A DNA stretch of 42,198 nt from JAJFVC01 sp039698075 (GTDB taxonomy: Bacteria > Planctomycetota > Planctomycetia > Pirellulales > Thermoguttaceae). The DNA is taken from positions 1 through 42,198 of the forward strand of contig JBDKTJ010000033.1 in the NCBI GenBank assembly GCA_039698075.1. The letters run 5' to 3'. The position numbers were made by a program, and so were the translations under genes. The notes below the pieces were generated by a model that saw only the letters and a program-made list of their open reading frames with translations, searched no databases and was not told the DNA's origin. How positions within the stretch are numbered: position 1 is the stretch's first letter; each line of letters begins with the position of its first letter. Of the stretch, positions 28,409 through 37,152 are shown piece by piece.

Positions 28409-29815
28409 TCAATACGCATTTCTTTTGGAAAACACCACCAACACGGTTTTCATCAGGATTTTCATATCGAGCCAAAGCGACCACTCGCGGATGTAGCGGT
28501 GATCGCATTCGATGCGTTTTTGCATTTTTTCGGGCTGGTCGGTCTCGCCTCGCCAACCGTTGACCTGCGCCAAGCCCGTGATGCCGGGTTTGACTTTGTG
28601 GCGGAGCATGTAACCGACGATTTGGTCGCGATATTCCTCGTTCAAGGCGTTGGGGTGCGGACGCGGTCCGACCAGCGACATGCTGCCGCCGAGCACGTTG
28701 AACAACTGCGGCAACTCGTCAAGCGACGTGCGACGCAGCAGCGCGCCGAACCGGGTCACGCGAGGATCGTCGCGTTGGGCCTGGACGGCGTCGGGTCCGT
28801 CCTCGCAAACGGTCATCGTGCGGAACTTCCACACGCGGATTTCACGGCCGTCCAATCCGTAGCGGCGCTGTCGAAAGAACACCGGGCCTGGCGAGGTCAG
28901 CTTGACGCCGGCGGCGATGATCGCCATCGGCACGGCCGCCAGCAGCAACGCGAGGCTGCCGAACACAAGATCGGAAAGCCGCTTGGCCAGCCCATCGATC
29001 CCGTAGAACGGCGTTTCAAAAACGCTCACCACCGGAAGCCCCAGGATGTCGCTCCAGCGCGAGTGCAGCAGTTGGAAGACGAAAAAGTCCGGCACGACAT
29101 AGACCGAGGCCGTCGTGTCGCCGAATTGTTCGAGGATGCCGCGGATGCGATCTTCGGCGCGCATCGGGAAAACGATGTAGATGCGATCGATCTGGCCGTC
29201 GCGGGCCAACTGGATCAGGTCGGCGATCGTGCCGAGACGCGAGCCCAACGATTCGGGGATCGGAGGATTGCGGTCCGGAGGGCGGTCGTCGAAAAAGCCC
29301 ACCAGTTGAAGGCCCATTTCCGGCGATGCATTGATGTTGCGCGCCAGTTGGAATCCCAATTCGTTGACGCCGACGATGGCGAACTTGCGGGCTTTGTAGC
29401 CGAGCGAAAGGAGGACTCGCTGCACGGCGCGGGTCAAACCGCGACACGCCGCGATCAACACGGGCGTCAGCAGCAGCCATGTGGTCATTGAAAGTCGGGA
29501 AAACTCGGCGGTCTGTTTCGTGGCGAACGCCAGCGTCAGCAGCAGGACGCCCGTGCAAAACCAACAGCCCGATGCGCCGACGATCTCGCGCCGGATCGAC
29601 ACGCCGCGCCAACTTCGATGCAACCCGATCAACTCGGCCAACAGACCGTAGACGATGATGGCCACGGCCGCGGCGACCAGATAATGGTCGGTCGTCGTGG
29701 TGGGCTGGCCATGGACGCCGATCGCCAAACCGGCGGCGATGCAACCGGCGTCGGACAACCGATACCATGCGCCCCGGATCGACCACTGTTGATAAATCGG
29801 CTGAGGTTTCAGCAC
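28409..29815 (-). CDS. Polyprenyl-phosphate sugar phosphotransferase (WcaJ-type)
   Basis: A 468-residue protein starting at GTG 29815, chosen because GGGGAAG lies at good spacing and the resulting length matches the family (about 465). The frame stays open to 30151, but that stretch does not look coding. It has four or five membrane helices in the first ~130 residues, then a Rossmann-like module (FAIVGVNELGFQLARNI). The C-terminal bacterial sugar transferase domain follows: KRLSDLVFGSLALLL, SPGPVFFRQRRYG, WKFRTM, RTSLDELPQLFNVL and GPRPHP. It transfers the first sugar phosphate to undecaprenyl phosphate and so begins repeat-unit synthesis for exopolysaccharide. Confidence 0.9.
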   Translation of the reverse strand: MLKPQPIYQQWSIRGAWYRLSDAGCIAAGLAIGVHGQPTTTTDHYLVAAAVAIIVYGLLAELIGLHRSWRGVSIRREIVGASGCWFCTGVLLLTLAFATKQTAEFSRLSMTTWLLLTPVLIAACRGLTRAVQRVLLSLGYKARKFAIVGVNELGFQLARNINASPEMGLQLVGFFDDRPPDRNPPIPESLGSRLGTIADLIQLARDGQIDRIYIVFPMRAEDRIRGILEQFGDTTASVYVVPDFFVFQLLHSRWSDILGLPVVSVFETPFYGIDGLAKRLSDLVFGSLALLLAAVPMAIIAAGVKLTSPGPVFFRQRRYGLDGREIRVWKFRTMTVCEDGPDAVQAQRDDPRVTRFGALLRRTSLDELPQLFNVLGGSMSLVGPRPHPNALNEEYRDQIVGYMLRHKVKPGITGLAQVNGWRGETDQPEKMQKRIECDHRYIREWSLWLDMKILMKTVLVVFSKRNAY

Positions 29816-30328
29816 GGGTTTCTTCCCCAACTTCTTTCCCAAACGTGGAAAACCGAAACAGGGGCGGGCTACAACGTTCGATGGGTGTGCAGCCGTCGTC
29901 CAGCCCCGGTCGGACCTGTTTGAGTGTGGACAAATATAGGTCAAAGTGAGTCGAAAATTGGGCCACGGAGCCACAAAGTCGCCGCCGGACGCGAACCACC
30001 TGGCAAGGAGGCGAGGTTGCACCCCAGTTTTACCAATACCGCCAGGGTTCCTGTTATTGCCGTTTGGCCGCTTGCGATTTTGCGAAAGCTTGGCAAGTCG
30101 CGTCGTTTTGCGAGATTTCTTGTGAAATCGCAAGCGGTTGGAACGTTCCAAGGGAGACGCCCCACCGTTTGCGCAGAAGAGCCGCCACGCACTTTCAAGT
30201 TGGAATGTGTTTAAGATTCATAAACTTCCTGTTTTATCAAGCGTTGCGCTTTTTCTTCCGATACCTAATATGGCGGAAATAGCGAGTTTGCCGCATATTC
30301 TTGGGTGGTTTTCGCAGTGAACGGCAAC
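29816..30328. other. 513-bp divergent spacer with inverted repeats
   Basis: Between the sugar transferase and the porin. It contains a perfect 13-bp inverted repeat (30068-30080 with 30125-30137, 44-nt loop) and, immediately after it, a perfect 14-bp palindrome TTGGAACGTTCCAA (30138-30151). TAATAT near 30267 could be a -10 for the porin, with a poor -35. No protein-like frame was seen. The base composition is more AT-rich than the flanking genes. Confidence 0.55.
30138..30151. promoter_or_regulatory. 14-bp perfect palindrome, candidate operator
   Basis: TTGGAACGTTCCAA is self-complementary and lies about 180 bp before the porin start and 320 bp before the sugar transferase start. Such a dyad is typical of a dimeric repressor site; the regulator is unknown. 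Confidence 0.4.
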
Positions 30329-31765
30329 ATGAAGACCGTGGTGGCAGCCCTCGTCGCCGTGTGGGCGTGCGGCTCGCTTGTATGGGCTCAGACGACGGAC
30401 GGTCTGACCTCGTCGTCGGAATCGGTCCCGGACGTGGTCGCCCGATTGAACCAACTGGAGGCGGAAACCCAATCGCTTCGGGCCGAGGTGCAACGGCTCC
30501 GCGAGCGGCCCATCCGATTGCCGCCGGTTTCGGGCACGGCCACCGCGGTCGATTCGGATGCGGACGTCGCGACGCAGCCCACCGTCGAAGAGCTTCGCGG
30601 CGAGATGAAACGGATGGCGTGGCGCAAAGGCGATTTCAGCGTTACGCCGTATGGAATCCTTTGGGGTAGCTCGGTGTACGCGACCCAACGCACCTCGCCC
30701 GGCTCGTACACAATGTTCGTGCAGTCGGGCAGCACAGGCCAGGAGAGCGAGTTTCTGGTCGACGGTCGCAACACGCGGCTCGGCCTCGATGTGTTGGGGC
30801 CGCAGATCGCGTGGCTCGACGACGCACAGACCGGCGGCAAGGTGGAAATCGATTTTCAGAACAACGCGCTGAATGTGTTGTCGGGCGAAAACAAATCGAG
30901 CGTGTTGTTGCGGCACGCCTACGTCGAGACCAAAAACGATGAGTTCCGGCTGCTGGCCGGTCAGACGTGGGACGTCATTTCGCCGCTGAATCCCGGCATG
31001 TTGCTGTATTCGGTGGGCTGGTGCGGCGGCAACATCGGATATCGCCGGGCGCAGTTGCGAGGCGAACGTTTTTGGGCCTGTTCCGATACGTCGCTCTTGA
31101 CCGCGCAGTTTTGCATGGCCTCGCAGGCGTTCGTCGATAATATGTCGACCAAAACGCCCTCCGGAACGCTCAGCGGCGAACCGTCCGATTGGCCGATCCT
31201 CGAAGGACGCACGGCCTGGACGATCGGCGACCGCGGGCCGGATGGGCTGCCGATCACGGTGGGCCTCTCGGGCCACATTGGCCAGCAAGGGTTCAACTAC
31301 ACGTATGTCGACGGCGGCGGCAAGTCGGTGACCGATTCGGACAACCGTTGCCGCACCTGGTCGGGCAATCTCGACATTCGCATCCCGATCACTCATAGGC
31401 TCGGACTGCAAGGCGAATGCTATGTCGGCGAAAACCTCGGCACGTTTTTGGGCGGCATCGGGCAGGGCGTCGACCCGATCGGCTTGAATACGATCCGCGA
31501 CGCCGGCGGTTGGTTCGAGGTCTGGTATTTTTGGACCCCAACGCTGCACAGCCACGTCGGCTATTCGGTGGACGATCCGAACGATCACGACATTCATTAT
31601 TTCGCCGGAAAAACGTACAACCAGTTTTACTACGGCAACATGATTCTCGACGTGACCAAGAATTTCCAAGTCGGATTGGAAGTCTGCTCGTGGCGAACGC
31701 TCTACCGCGATGAGTTGCCCGGCGATTCGGTCCAGACGGAGTGCGTGGTGAAATACGGGTTTTAG
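30329..31765 (+). CDS. Outer-membrane porin with N-terminal coiled coil
   Basis: A 478-residue protein. A signal peptide (MKTVVAALVAVWACGSLVWAQ, cleavage near AQ) is followed by a coiled-coil stretch (about 35-62, ARLNQLEAETQSLRAEVQRL) like those anchoring planctomycete porins to the cell wall. A beta-barrel-like region follows with alternating hydrophobic strands (GRNTRLGLDVLGPQ, KVEIDFQNN, EFRLLAGQTWDVISPL) and a C-terminal Phe (CVVKYGF) as in outer-membrane proteins. The middle resembles DcaP/porin-type families. It would form a diffusion channel; the solute is unknown. The ATG at 30329 lacks a strong Shine-Dalgarno, but it begins the signal peptide exactly. Confidence 0.82.
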   Translation: MKTVVAALVAVWACGSLVWAQTTDGLTSSSESVPDVVARLNQLEAETQSLRAEVQRLRERPIRLPPVSGTATAVDSDADVATQPTVEELRGEMKRMAWRKGDFSVTPYGILWGSSVYATQRTSPGSYTMFVQSGSTGQESEFLVDGRNTRLGLDVLGPQIAWLDDAQTGGKVEIDFQNNALNVLSGENKSSVLLRHAYVETKNDEFRLLAGQTWDVISPLNPGMLLYSVGWCGGNIGYRRAQLRGERFWACSDTSLLTAQFCMASQAFVDNMSTKTPSGTLSGEPSDWPILEGRTAWTIGDRGPDGLPITVGLSGHIGQQGFNYTYVDGGGKSVTDSDNRCRTWSGNLDIRIPITHRLGLQGECYVGENLGTFLGGIGQGVDPIGLNTIRDAGGWFEVWYFWTPTLHSHVGYSVDDPNDHDIHYFAGKTYNQFYYGNMILDVTKNFQVGLEVCSWRTLYRDELPGDSVQTECVVKYGF

Positions 31766-31831
31766 GGAAATCCGGTTATGTTCGGGGTTTGTAAATCCCT
31801 GGAGTTTTTGGTAAATCTTGCGTAATTGATC

Positions 31832-31860
31832 GTGACAGCCATGACGGACGACGCTACAAT
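31832..31860 (+). promoter_or_regulatory. Strong sigma-70-type promoter upstream of the E1/ketosynthase operon
   Basis: GTGACA (31832-31837) and TACAAT (31855-31860) each match consensus in 5 of 6 positions and are 17 bp apart. Transcription would begin near 31867, leaving about 180 nt before the first gene's assigned start at 32046. Confidence 0.72.
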
Positions 31861-32045
31861 CCGGCCGACCACGTCCCTCGGCGAAGGAACGTTTTCTTCG
31901 CGTTGTACATTCGGTATGCGTCAGAAAGGTCCATCGATTGGCTTCGCGTTGGGATGCACAAGAAGCCGGCTTGCCGGTTCGGCGAGGACGAAAGCTTGAC
32001 GGCCGAGGCGATTTGCGGACGGGTCGGCCGAACGGGCGTGGGGCG

Positions 32046-34064
32046 ATGCTGCGATGGGACGACGCCCATTGCGATTTGGCCGAGTTCTTGCGTTATCCGC
32101 AACGGATGTCGGAGCCCGAGTTCTACGCGGCGGCCTATCCGCGCATGTTGTTGTCGCGGAAGCTCGAAGAGCGGCTTTTGGACTTGTTCCAAAAAGGCTA
32201 CGTGAAGGGCACCGTGACGATGAGCGCCGGCAACGAGGCGACGGCGGTCGGCATGACGATGCCGTTGCGACCGGGCCGCGACGTGGTGTCGTTGTTGCAC
32301 CGCGATTTCGCCGGTCATTTGGTGTTGGGCGCCACGCCGCATCAGTTGTTGTGCCAATATATTGCGAACGCCGACAGCCCGACGCACGGCCTCGAAGGCA
32401 ACGCGCATCATGGCGACGCCGCGGCGCGACGGTTCCCGATGATCAGCCACTTGGGCAAAATGCCCAGCCTGGTGGTCGGCGGCGTTTGGGCCGCGCGACA
32501 GGCCGGCGAGGACGCCTTGGGACTGGTCGTCATCGGCGACGGCGGCAGCAGCACCGGCGAGATCCACGAATCGCTCAACGTGGCCTCGGTCCGACAGTCG
32601 CCGGTCTTGTTCCTGATGCAAAACAATCACTATTCGTTTTCGACGCCGACCCGGCTGCAATATCATTGCCGGCGGTTGTCCGATCGGGCCCAGGGCTACG
32701 GAATTTCAGGCCGCACGATCGACGGCTTGGATGCGTGGCTGGTGTATTCGACCGTTTGCGATGCGATGGAGGAGATGCAGCAGACGGGCCTGCCGATGTT
32801 GCTGGAGTGCATGACGCTTCGGCTATATGGCCACGCGGCGTACGACAAGTGCGACTACGTGCCGGCCGATCTGATGCGGCAGTGGCGAGAGTTGGACCCG
32901 TTGCCCACCGCAAGGCGAAAATTGTTGGACGTCTGTGAAATGTCCGAGGCGTCGGTCGTGGCCGTCGAAAAGATGATCGACGAAGAGGTCCGCGCGGCCG
33001 TGGTCAAGGCGATGGCCGTCGAGCGGCCCGATCCGTCGCGCCACCCGATGACGGCGTTCGCCGAGTCCGGACCGCTGGAGGTGAAGCCGTATCGCACGCC
33101 GAGAGTCAAAAACGGCGAGGCGGTCGTTCGAGCGTTGGACTATTTGTTGGAGAACAATCCGAAGGCGTTTTTGCTCGGGCTCGACGTGGGCACGTATGGT
33201 TCCGCGTTCAAGACCTGCAAGGGGTTGATCGAGCGTTACGGGCCGGATCGGGTGGTCGACATGCCGATTTGCGAGCCGGCGACCATCGGGTTTGCGTTGG
33301 GGGCGTCGCAGACCGGCGGGTTGCCGATCGTCGAGTTTCAATTCGCCGATTTTTCGACCGAGGCCGTCACGCAGTTGGGTTTGAACGCCGGCAGTTGGTG
33401 CTTTCGAGCCGGCCGGCCCGCCCCAATGCTGATTCGATTGCCTTGCGGCGGCGGGCTGACGATGGGCGCGTTTCATTCGGGCGAGTTCGAGGGCCTGTGG
33501 TCGCGGTTTCCGGGCTTGAAATTGTTGTATCCGGCCACGACTCAGGAAACGTTCGAGGCCCTGGTGGCGGGCTTTTACGATCCGAATCCGTGCCTGGTGT
33601 TTGAACATAAATTGCTCTACTGGAGCAAGGGCGGCGAGATCGACTTCGACGGCAATTTGGAGTCGGTTTGGCGACCGCGCCGTTACACCGAGGGCGACGA
33701 GCTTACGCTGGTGGCCTTTGGCGCGATGGTGCACGAGTGTCTGGCCGTGGCCGCGCGAAGCCCACGGTCGATCGAAGTCTGGAACCCGTTCGTGTTGCAA
33801 CCGATGGATCTTGGGCCGATCTTGGAATCGGTGTGCAAAACGGGGCGGCTGGCCGTGGTGCAAGAGTGCGGCGCGTCGCAAGGGCTGGGCGATCATGTGA
33901 TCGCGACGGTTTGCCGCGAGGCCTTCGGCGCGTTGCGATGCCGGCCGCAGTTGATCGCGGCGCCCGATTTGCCGGTGCCGTTCGCGCCGGAATTGGAGTC
34001 GTATTGTCGTCCGAACGGCCAGCGTATCGAAGCGGTGGTCGATAAAATGGTCCGGGAGGGATGA
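32046..34064 (+). CDS. 2-oxoacid dehydrogenase E1, fused alpha and beta subunits
   Basis: A 672-residue thiamine-diphosphate enzyme. The alpha-like half (about 20-340) has the ThDP motif GDGGSSTGEIHESLN (164-178) followed by the FLMQNN segment. The beta-like half (about 350-672) has PICEPATIGFALGAS, FQFADF, AFHSGEFEGL and PGLKLLYPATTQETF, as in branched-chain 2-oxoacid dehydrogenase E1-beta. It would decarboxylate a 2-oxoacid and transfer the acyl group to a lipoyl arm; the branched-chain substrate is inferred. The ATG at 32046 has a weak ribosome site; 32106 is an alternative. Its last codons overlap the next gene (ATGA), whose lipoyl domain is the probable acceptor. No E2 or E3 is nearby. 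Confidence 0.9.
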   Translation: MLRWDDAHCDLAEFLRYPQRMSEPEFYAAAYPRMLLSRKLEERLLDLFQKGYVKGTVTMSAGNEATAVGMTMPLRPGRDVVSLLHRDFAGHLVLGATPHQLLCQYIANADSPTHGLEGNAHHGDAAARRFPMISHLGKMPSLVVGGVWAARQAGEDALGLVVIGDGGSSTGEIHESLNVASVRQSPVLFLMQNNHYSFSTPTRLQYHCRRLSDRAQGYGISGRTIDGLDAWLVYSTVCDAMEEMQQTGLPMLLECMTLRLYGHAAYDKCDYVPADLMRQWRELDPLPTARRKLLDVCEMSEASVVAVEKMIDEEVRAAVVKAMAVERPDPSRHPMTAFAESGPLEVKPYRTPRVKNGEAVVRALDYLLENNPKAFLLGLDVGTYGSAFKTCKGLIERYGPDRVVDMPICEPATIGFALGASQTGGLPIVEFQFADFSTEAVTQLGLNAGSWCFRAGRPAPMLIRLPCGGGLTMGAFHSGEFEGLWSRFPGLKLLYPATTQETFEALVAGFYDPNPCLVFEHKLLYWSKGGEIDFDGNLESVWRPRRYTEGDELTLVAFGAMVHECLAVAARSPRSIEVWNPFVLQPMDLGPILESVCKTGRLAVVQECGASQGLGDHVIATVCREAFGALRCRPQLIAAPDLPVPFAPELESYCRPNGQRIEAVVDKMVREG

Positions 34065-35383
34065 TGGAAGGCCCGATGTTCAAGATGCCGTTGTATCTGC
34101 CGGCCCAGGGCGCCACCGAGGTCGAGGCGACAATTATTGAATGGCACGTGGCCGAGGGCGACCGATTTCAAAAGGGGCAGGCGCTGGTCCAGGTGGACAG
34201 TGCGAAATCGGTGTTCGACTTCGAGTCGCCTTGCGACGGACTGTTGATTCGCCGCTTCCATTTGGAGGGCGAGACCCTGCCTTTGACCGACGCAATCATG
34301 GAAATTGAAACGAGCGACCCGGCGATGCGCGATTGGATTCCACCGGCGGCGACTGGCGAATTTCCGGCCCCACGCGTGGAGACGGCGTCGCGCGCGGCCG
34401 ATCGCGGACCGAAGCTTCAGCCGACCGTGTTGTTGGGGTTCGGCGGCTACGTGCCGGCTCGCGTGGTCGACAACGCCGAACTGGTCGCCGATTTTCCGGA
34501 AATTACGGCCGAGTACGTTTATCAAGTGACGGGCATCAAGCATCGCCACTGGGCGGACGCCGACGAAAAGCCGTCGGATATGGCTTATCAAGCGGCGTTG
34601 GAAGCGATTCGCGACTCGGGCATTGCGGCCAAGGAGATCGACGCGGTGATCGTGGCCACGACCACGCCCGACGTGGCCATGCCTTCGACGGCTGCGATCG
34701 TCCAAGACCGGCTCAATCTGCAAACCATTCCCGCCTTCGATTTGAACGCGGCCTGCTCCGGCTGGCTGTACGCGGTGTCGGCCGCGCGGGGCATGATCGT
34801 CTCGGGCGTGGCCCACAATGTGTTGACCATCGGCGTCGACATGCAGTCGCGGTTGCTGGACCATTCGGACCGCAGCGCGTATTTTCTGTTCGGCGACGGG
34901 GCGGGCGCGTCGATCATCTCGTCGGGCGTCGAAGGGCATCGGATTCATGACGTGTTGCTGGGCGCGGACACGCGCGGCCTGCATTTGGCCCACCGCGACG
35001 AGCCCGGCTACTTGATCCGCAACGGACAGAACGGCGTCGATCCGTGGATTCGCATCGACGGCCACGCGCTGTTCCGGTTCGCCGCCGAAAGTTTCACGGA
35101 GATCATCCGCGAGTCGATGGATCGCAACGGCTGGACGGAGGAGGATGTGCGGTGGATCGTGCCGCATCAGGCGAACGGCCGGATTTTGAAGGCCGCGGCG
35201 CGTCGCAGCCGCTTGGGGTTCGATCGGTTCTTGATGAACGTCGAGCGGGTCGGCAACACCTCGAGCGCGAGCATTCCGCTGGCGCTGGTCGAAGCCGGGG
35301 ACAAGATCCATCCCGGCGACAAGTTGATTCTGTGCTCCGTCGGCGCGGGAATGACCACGGCCGCCATCGCGGTCGAGTGGTGA
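34061..35383 (+). CDS. Lipoyl domain fused to beta-ketoacyl-ACP synthase III
   Basis: A 440-residue fusion. Residues about 8-85 are a lipoyl carrier domain (FKMPLYLP start, VEATIIEWHVAEGD, then VQVDSAKSVFDFESP with K49 as the lipoylation site). An Ala/Pro-rich linker (about 90-118) leads to a complete KAS III domain (about 120-440) with the catalytic triad Cys232 (NAACSGW), His369 (PHQAN) and Asn399 (GNTSS). KAS III enzymes condense an acyl starter with malonyl-ACP. Fusion with a lipoyl domain and overlap with the E1 gene suggest the starter comes directly from the lipoyl arm instead of from acyl-CoA. A GGGAGGG site precedes the starts at 34061/34064; M6 at 34076 is also possible. Confidence 0.93.
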   Translation: MMEGPMFKMPLYLPAQGATEVEATIIEWHVAEGDRFQKGQALVQVDSAKSVFDFESPCDGLLIRRFHLEGETLPLTDAIMEIETSDPAMRDWIPPAATGEFPAPRVETASRAADRGPKLQPTVLLGFGGYVPARVVDNAELVADFPEITAEYVYQVTGIKHRHWADADEKPSDMAYQAALEAIRDSGIAAKEIDAVIVATTTPDVAMPSTAAIVQDRLNLQTIPAFDLNAACSGWLYAVSAARGMIVSGVAHNVLTIGVDMQSRLLDHSDRSAYFLFGDGAGASIISSGVEGHRIHDVLLGADTRGLHLAHRDEPGYLIRNGQNGVDPWIRIDGHALFRFAAESFTEIIRESMDRNGWTEEDVRWIVPHQANGRILKAAARRSRLGFDRFLMNVERVGNTSSASIPLALVEAGDKIHPGDKLILCSVGAGMTTAAIAVEW

Positions 35384-35402
35384 CGCGGCCTTCGCGCGGG
35401 CG

Positions 35403-36245
35403 TCAAGTGCCCCAATCGCGGGCGTAACGGAAGTCGCGGTCCATCGTTCGGGTCGACAGCTTCGCGATCACCGGCATCCGTCGCTTGTAATGATTTCGCC
35501 GGATCATCGTCGCCACGCGGTCGACGAACTCGGCCGCAAAACCGGCTTCGAGCAGCTCGGCCCGGCGCCAGCGGCGATCGACCATCAGCGCCAACAGCCG
35601 ATCCACTTCCGCATAGGTGAAGCCCAGTTCGCCTTCGTCGGTCTGTCCGATCCAAAGGTCGCCGGTCGGTTCTTTGTGCAGGATCGAATCGGGCACGCCG
35701 AGCTGAGCGGCCAGCGCGTAAAGCTGCGTCTTGTAGAGATCGCCGACCGGATTGATCGCCGAGGCCATGTCGCCGAACTGGGTGCCGTAGCCGAGGAGCA
35801 ATTCGCTCTTGTTGCTCGTGCCGGCCACCAGCGCGCCGAACGACGCGCTTTGATCGTAGAGCACCGTCATCCGCTCGCGGGCGCATTTGTTCGCCCGGCG
35901 CAGTTGCGAGGCGTCCGGGAATTGCGAGAAATAGGCGTCGATCGCGCCGGTGATGGGCACGTCGATGGTTTGGACGCCCAACTGATCGACGACGGCGCGG
36001 CTGTCGCGGCGCGTGGCCTCGCTGGAGGTTTTGTAAGGCATCGTGACGGCCAGCACGTTTTCAGGGCCGAGCGACTTGGCGCACAGGAACGTGACGACGG
36101 TGGAATCGATGCCGCCGGACAGCCCGACCACCGCTCGCTGAAACCCGGCCCGGCGAATTTCCTGCCGAATGAATCGACAGAGAATCTCCGCGACCAGCTC
36201 GGGGTTGATGTTCAGACAGTTTTTGGCGACGTCACGGGCGATCAT
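35403..36245 (-). CDS. nadE: NAD synthetase, ammonia-dependent synthetase domain
   Basis: A 280-residue ATP-pyrophosphatase-type enzyme with the P-loop SGGIDST (43-49), the GTSNKSELLLGYGTQFGD segment that binds ATP and deamido-NAD, and KEPTGDLWIGQTDEGELG with the metal-binding region. It amidates nicotinic acid adenine dinucleotide to NAD in the cytoplasm. It lacks the fused glutaminase domain of long NadE proteins; that activity is probably supplied by the overlapping upstream gene. The ATG at 36245 lies 14 bp inside the nitrilase gene, with GAAAG upstream. Confidence 0.95.
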   Translation of the reverse strand: MIARDVAKNCLNINPELVAEILCRFIRQEIRRAGFQRAVVGLSGGIDSTVVTFLCAKSLGPENVLAVTMPYKTSSEATRRDSRAVVDQLGVQTIDVPITGAIDAYFSQFPDASQLRRANKCARERMTVLYDQSASFGALVAGTSNKSELLLGYGTQFGDMASAINPVGDLYKTQLYALAAQLGVPDSILHKEPTGDLWIGQTDEGELGFTYAEVDRLLALMVDRRWRRAELLEAGFAAEFVDRVATMIRRNHYKRRMPVIAKLSTRTMDRDFRYARDWGT

Positions 36246-37143
36246 ACTTCTTTCGCTTGATCCGCAAAAATTCTTCGAGCGTGACCAGCAGGCGTTCGTC
36301 GCGGGCCAGCGGCATGATGAGCCGTTGACGCCGCCATTCGGCCGGATCGAACACGGCGGTGGTCAGCGATTCGTCGAGCATCGGGGCCTGCGCGACCGCG
36401 CGTCCGTCGGGGCCAACCGCCATGCTGCCGCCCCAGAAACACAGGCCGTCCTCGAAGCCCACGCGATTGACCACCAACACGGCGGCGCCGAGCAGTTGGG
36501 CGAACGTTTTGGACAGTTGTTCGTAGGTCTCGGCCGTGCGGACCACCGGGCCGTCGACGCCTCGGGCGGGCGAGTTCGACGTGCACACCAGCAGGTCGAT
36601 CTCCTCGGCTTGCAGGATCGCGACCGCCGAAAGATGCCAAAAATCCTCGCAGATCAAAATGCCGACGCGGCCGAACCGCGCGGTGTCGAATGCGAAGAAC
36701 CGGTCGCCCGCGGCGAAGTATCGCTGCTCGTCGAACAGTCCATAGGTGGGCAGATAGACCTTGCGATGAAGGTGCGCGACCCGGCCGCCTTCGGCCCAAA
36801 TCGCGGAGTTGTAAAACCGGTGGCGGGGCGACTCTTCGACCAGTCCGACCACCAGGGCCATCGGACCGGCCGCGTCGATCAGTTGTCGGATTTCCGGGCC
36901 GTCGGGCGAGATGGCCAGATCGGGCACCATGTCGCGGATGAAGTAGCCGGTCAGCGACAGTTCGGGAAAAACGATCAGGTCGGCATGTTGGCGACGCGCG
37001 GCCTCGATTTGTTCGAGATGCAGCGTCAGGTTGCGTTGCAAGTCGCCAAGCACCGGCGCAATCTGAGCCATCGCCACCCGCAGCACGCCGGGCGGATCGG
37101 AGGCCGATTCAGTCGATGGGTTGGTGACATGGGACGGCGCCAT
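36232..37143 (-). CDS. Nitrilase-family amidase, probable glutaminase partner of NadE
   Basis: A 303-residue carbon-nitrogen hydrolase. The catalytic triad is E61 (FPELSLTGY), K128 (HRKVYLPTYG) and C165 (ICEDFWH). The sequence around the triad (SLTGYFIRDM, YLPTYGLFDEQRYF) resembles the glutaminase domain of glutamine-dependent NAD synthetases. The 14-bp overlap with nadE supports a split, two-subunit version of that enzyme, with ammonia passed between subunits (inference). A general nitrilase role is the alternative. A TATAAT sequence lies 8 bp before the ATG and could make a leaderless transcript, but no -35 is evident. Confidence 0.88.
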   Translation of the reverse strand: MAPSHVTNPSTESASDPPGVLRVAMAQIAPVLGDLQRNLTLHLEQIEAARRQHADLIVFPELSLTGYFIRDMVPDLAISPDGPEIRQLIDAAGPMALVVGLVEESPRHRFYNSAIWAEGGRVAHLHRKVYLPTYGLFDEQRYFAAGDRFFAFDTARFGRVGILICEDFWHLSAVAILQAEEIDLLVCTSNSPARGVDGPVVRTAETYEQLSKTFAQLLGAAVLVVNRVGFEDGLCFWGGSMAVGPDGRAVAQAPMLDESLTTAVFDPAEWRRQRLIMPLARDERLLVTLEEFLRIKRKKYDRP

Positions 37144-37152
37144 TCCGTTGTA

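Noticed and set aside
29816..30151. N-terminal extension of the sugar transferase
   Set aside because: The frame stays open, but residues there are Arg/Pro/Asn-rich with no membrane helices; the GTG at 29815 has a good ribosome site and gives the family length.
34061..34330. Biotin-carrier instead of lipoyl domain
   Set aside because: The modified-lysine context is DSAKS, not the AMKM of biotin carriers, and the partner gene is a lipoyl-dependent E1.
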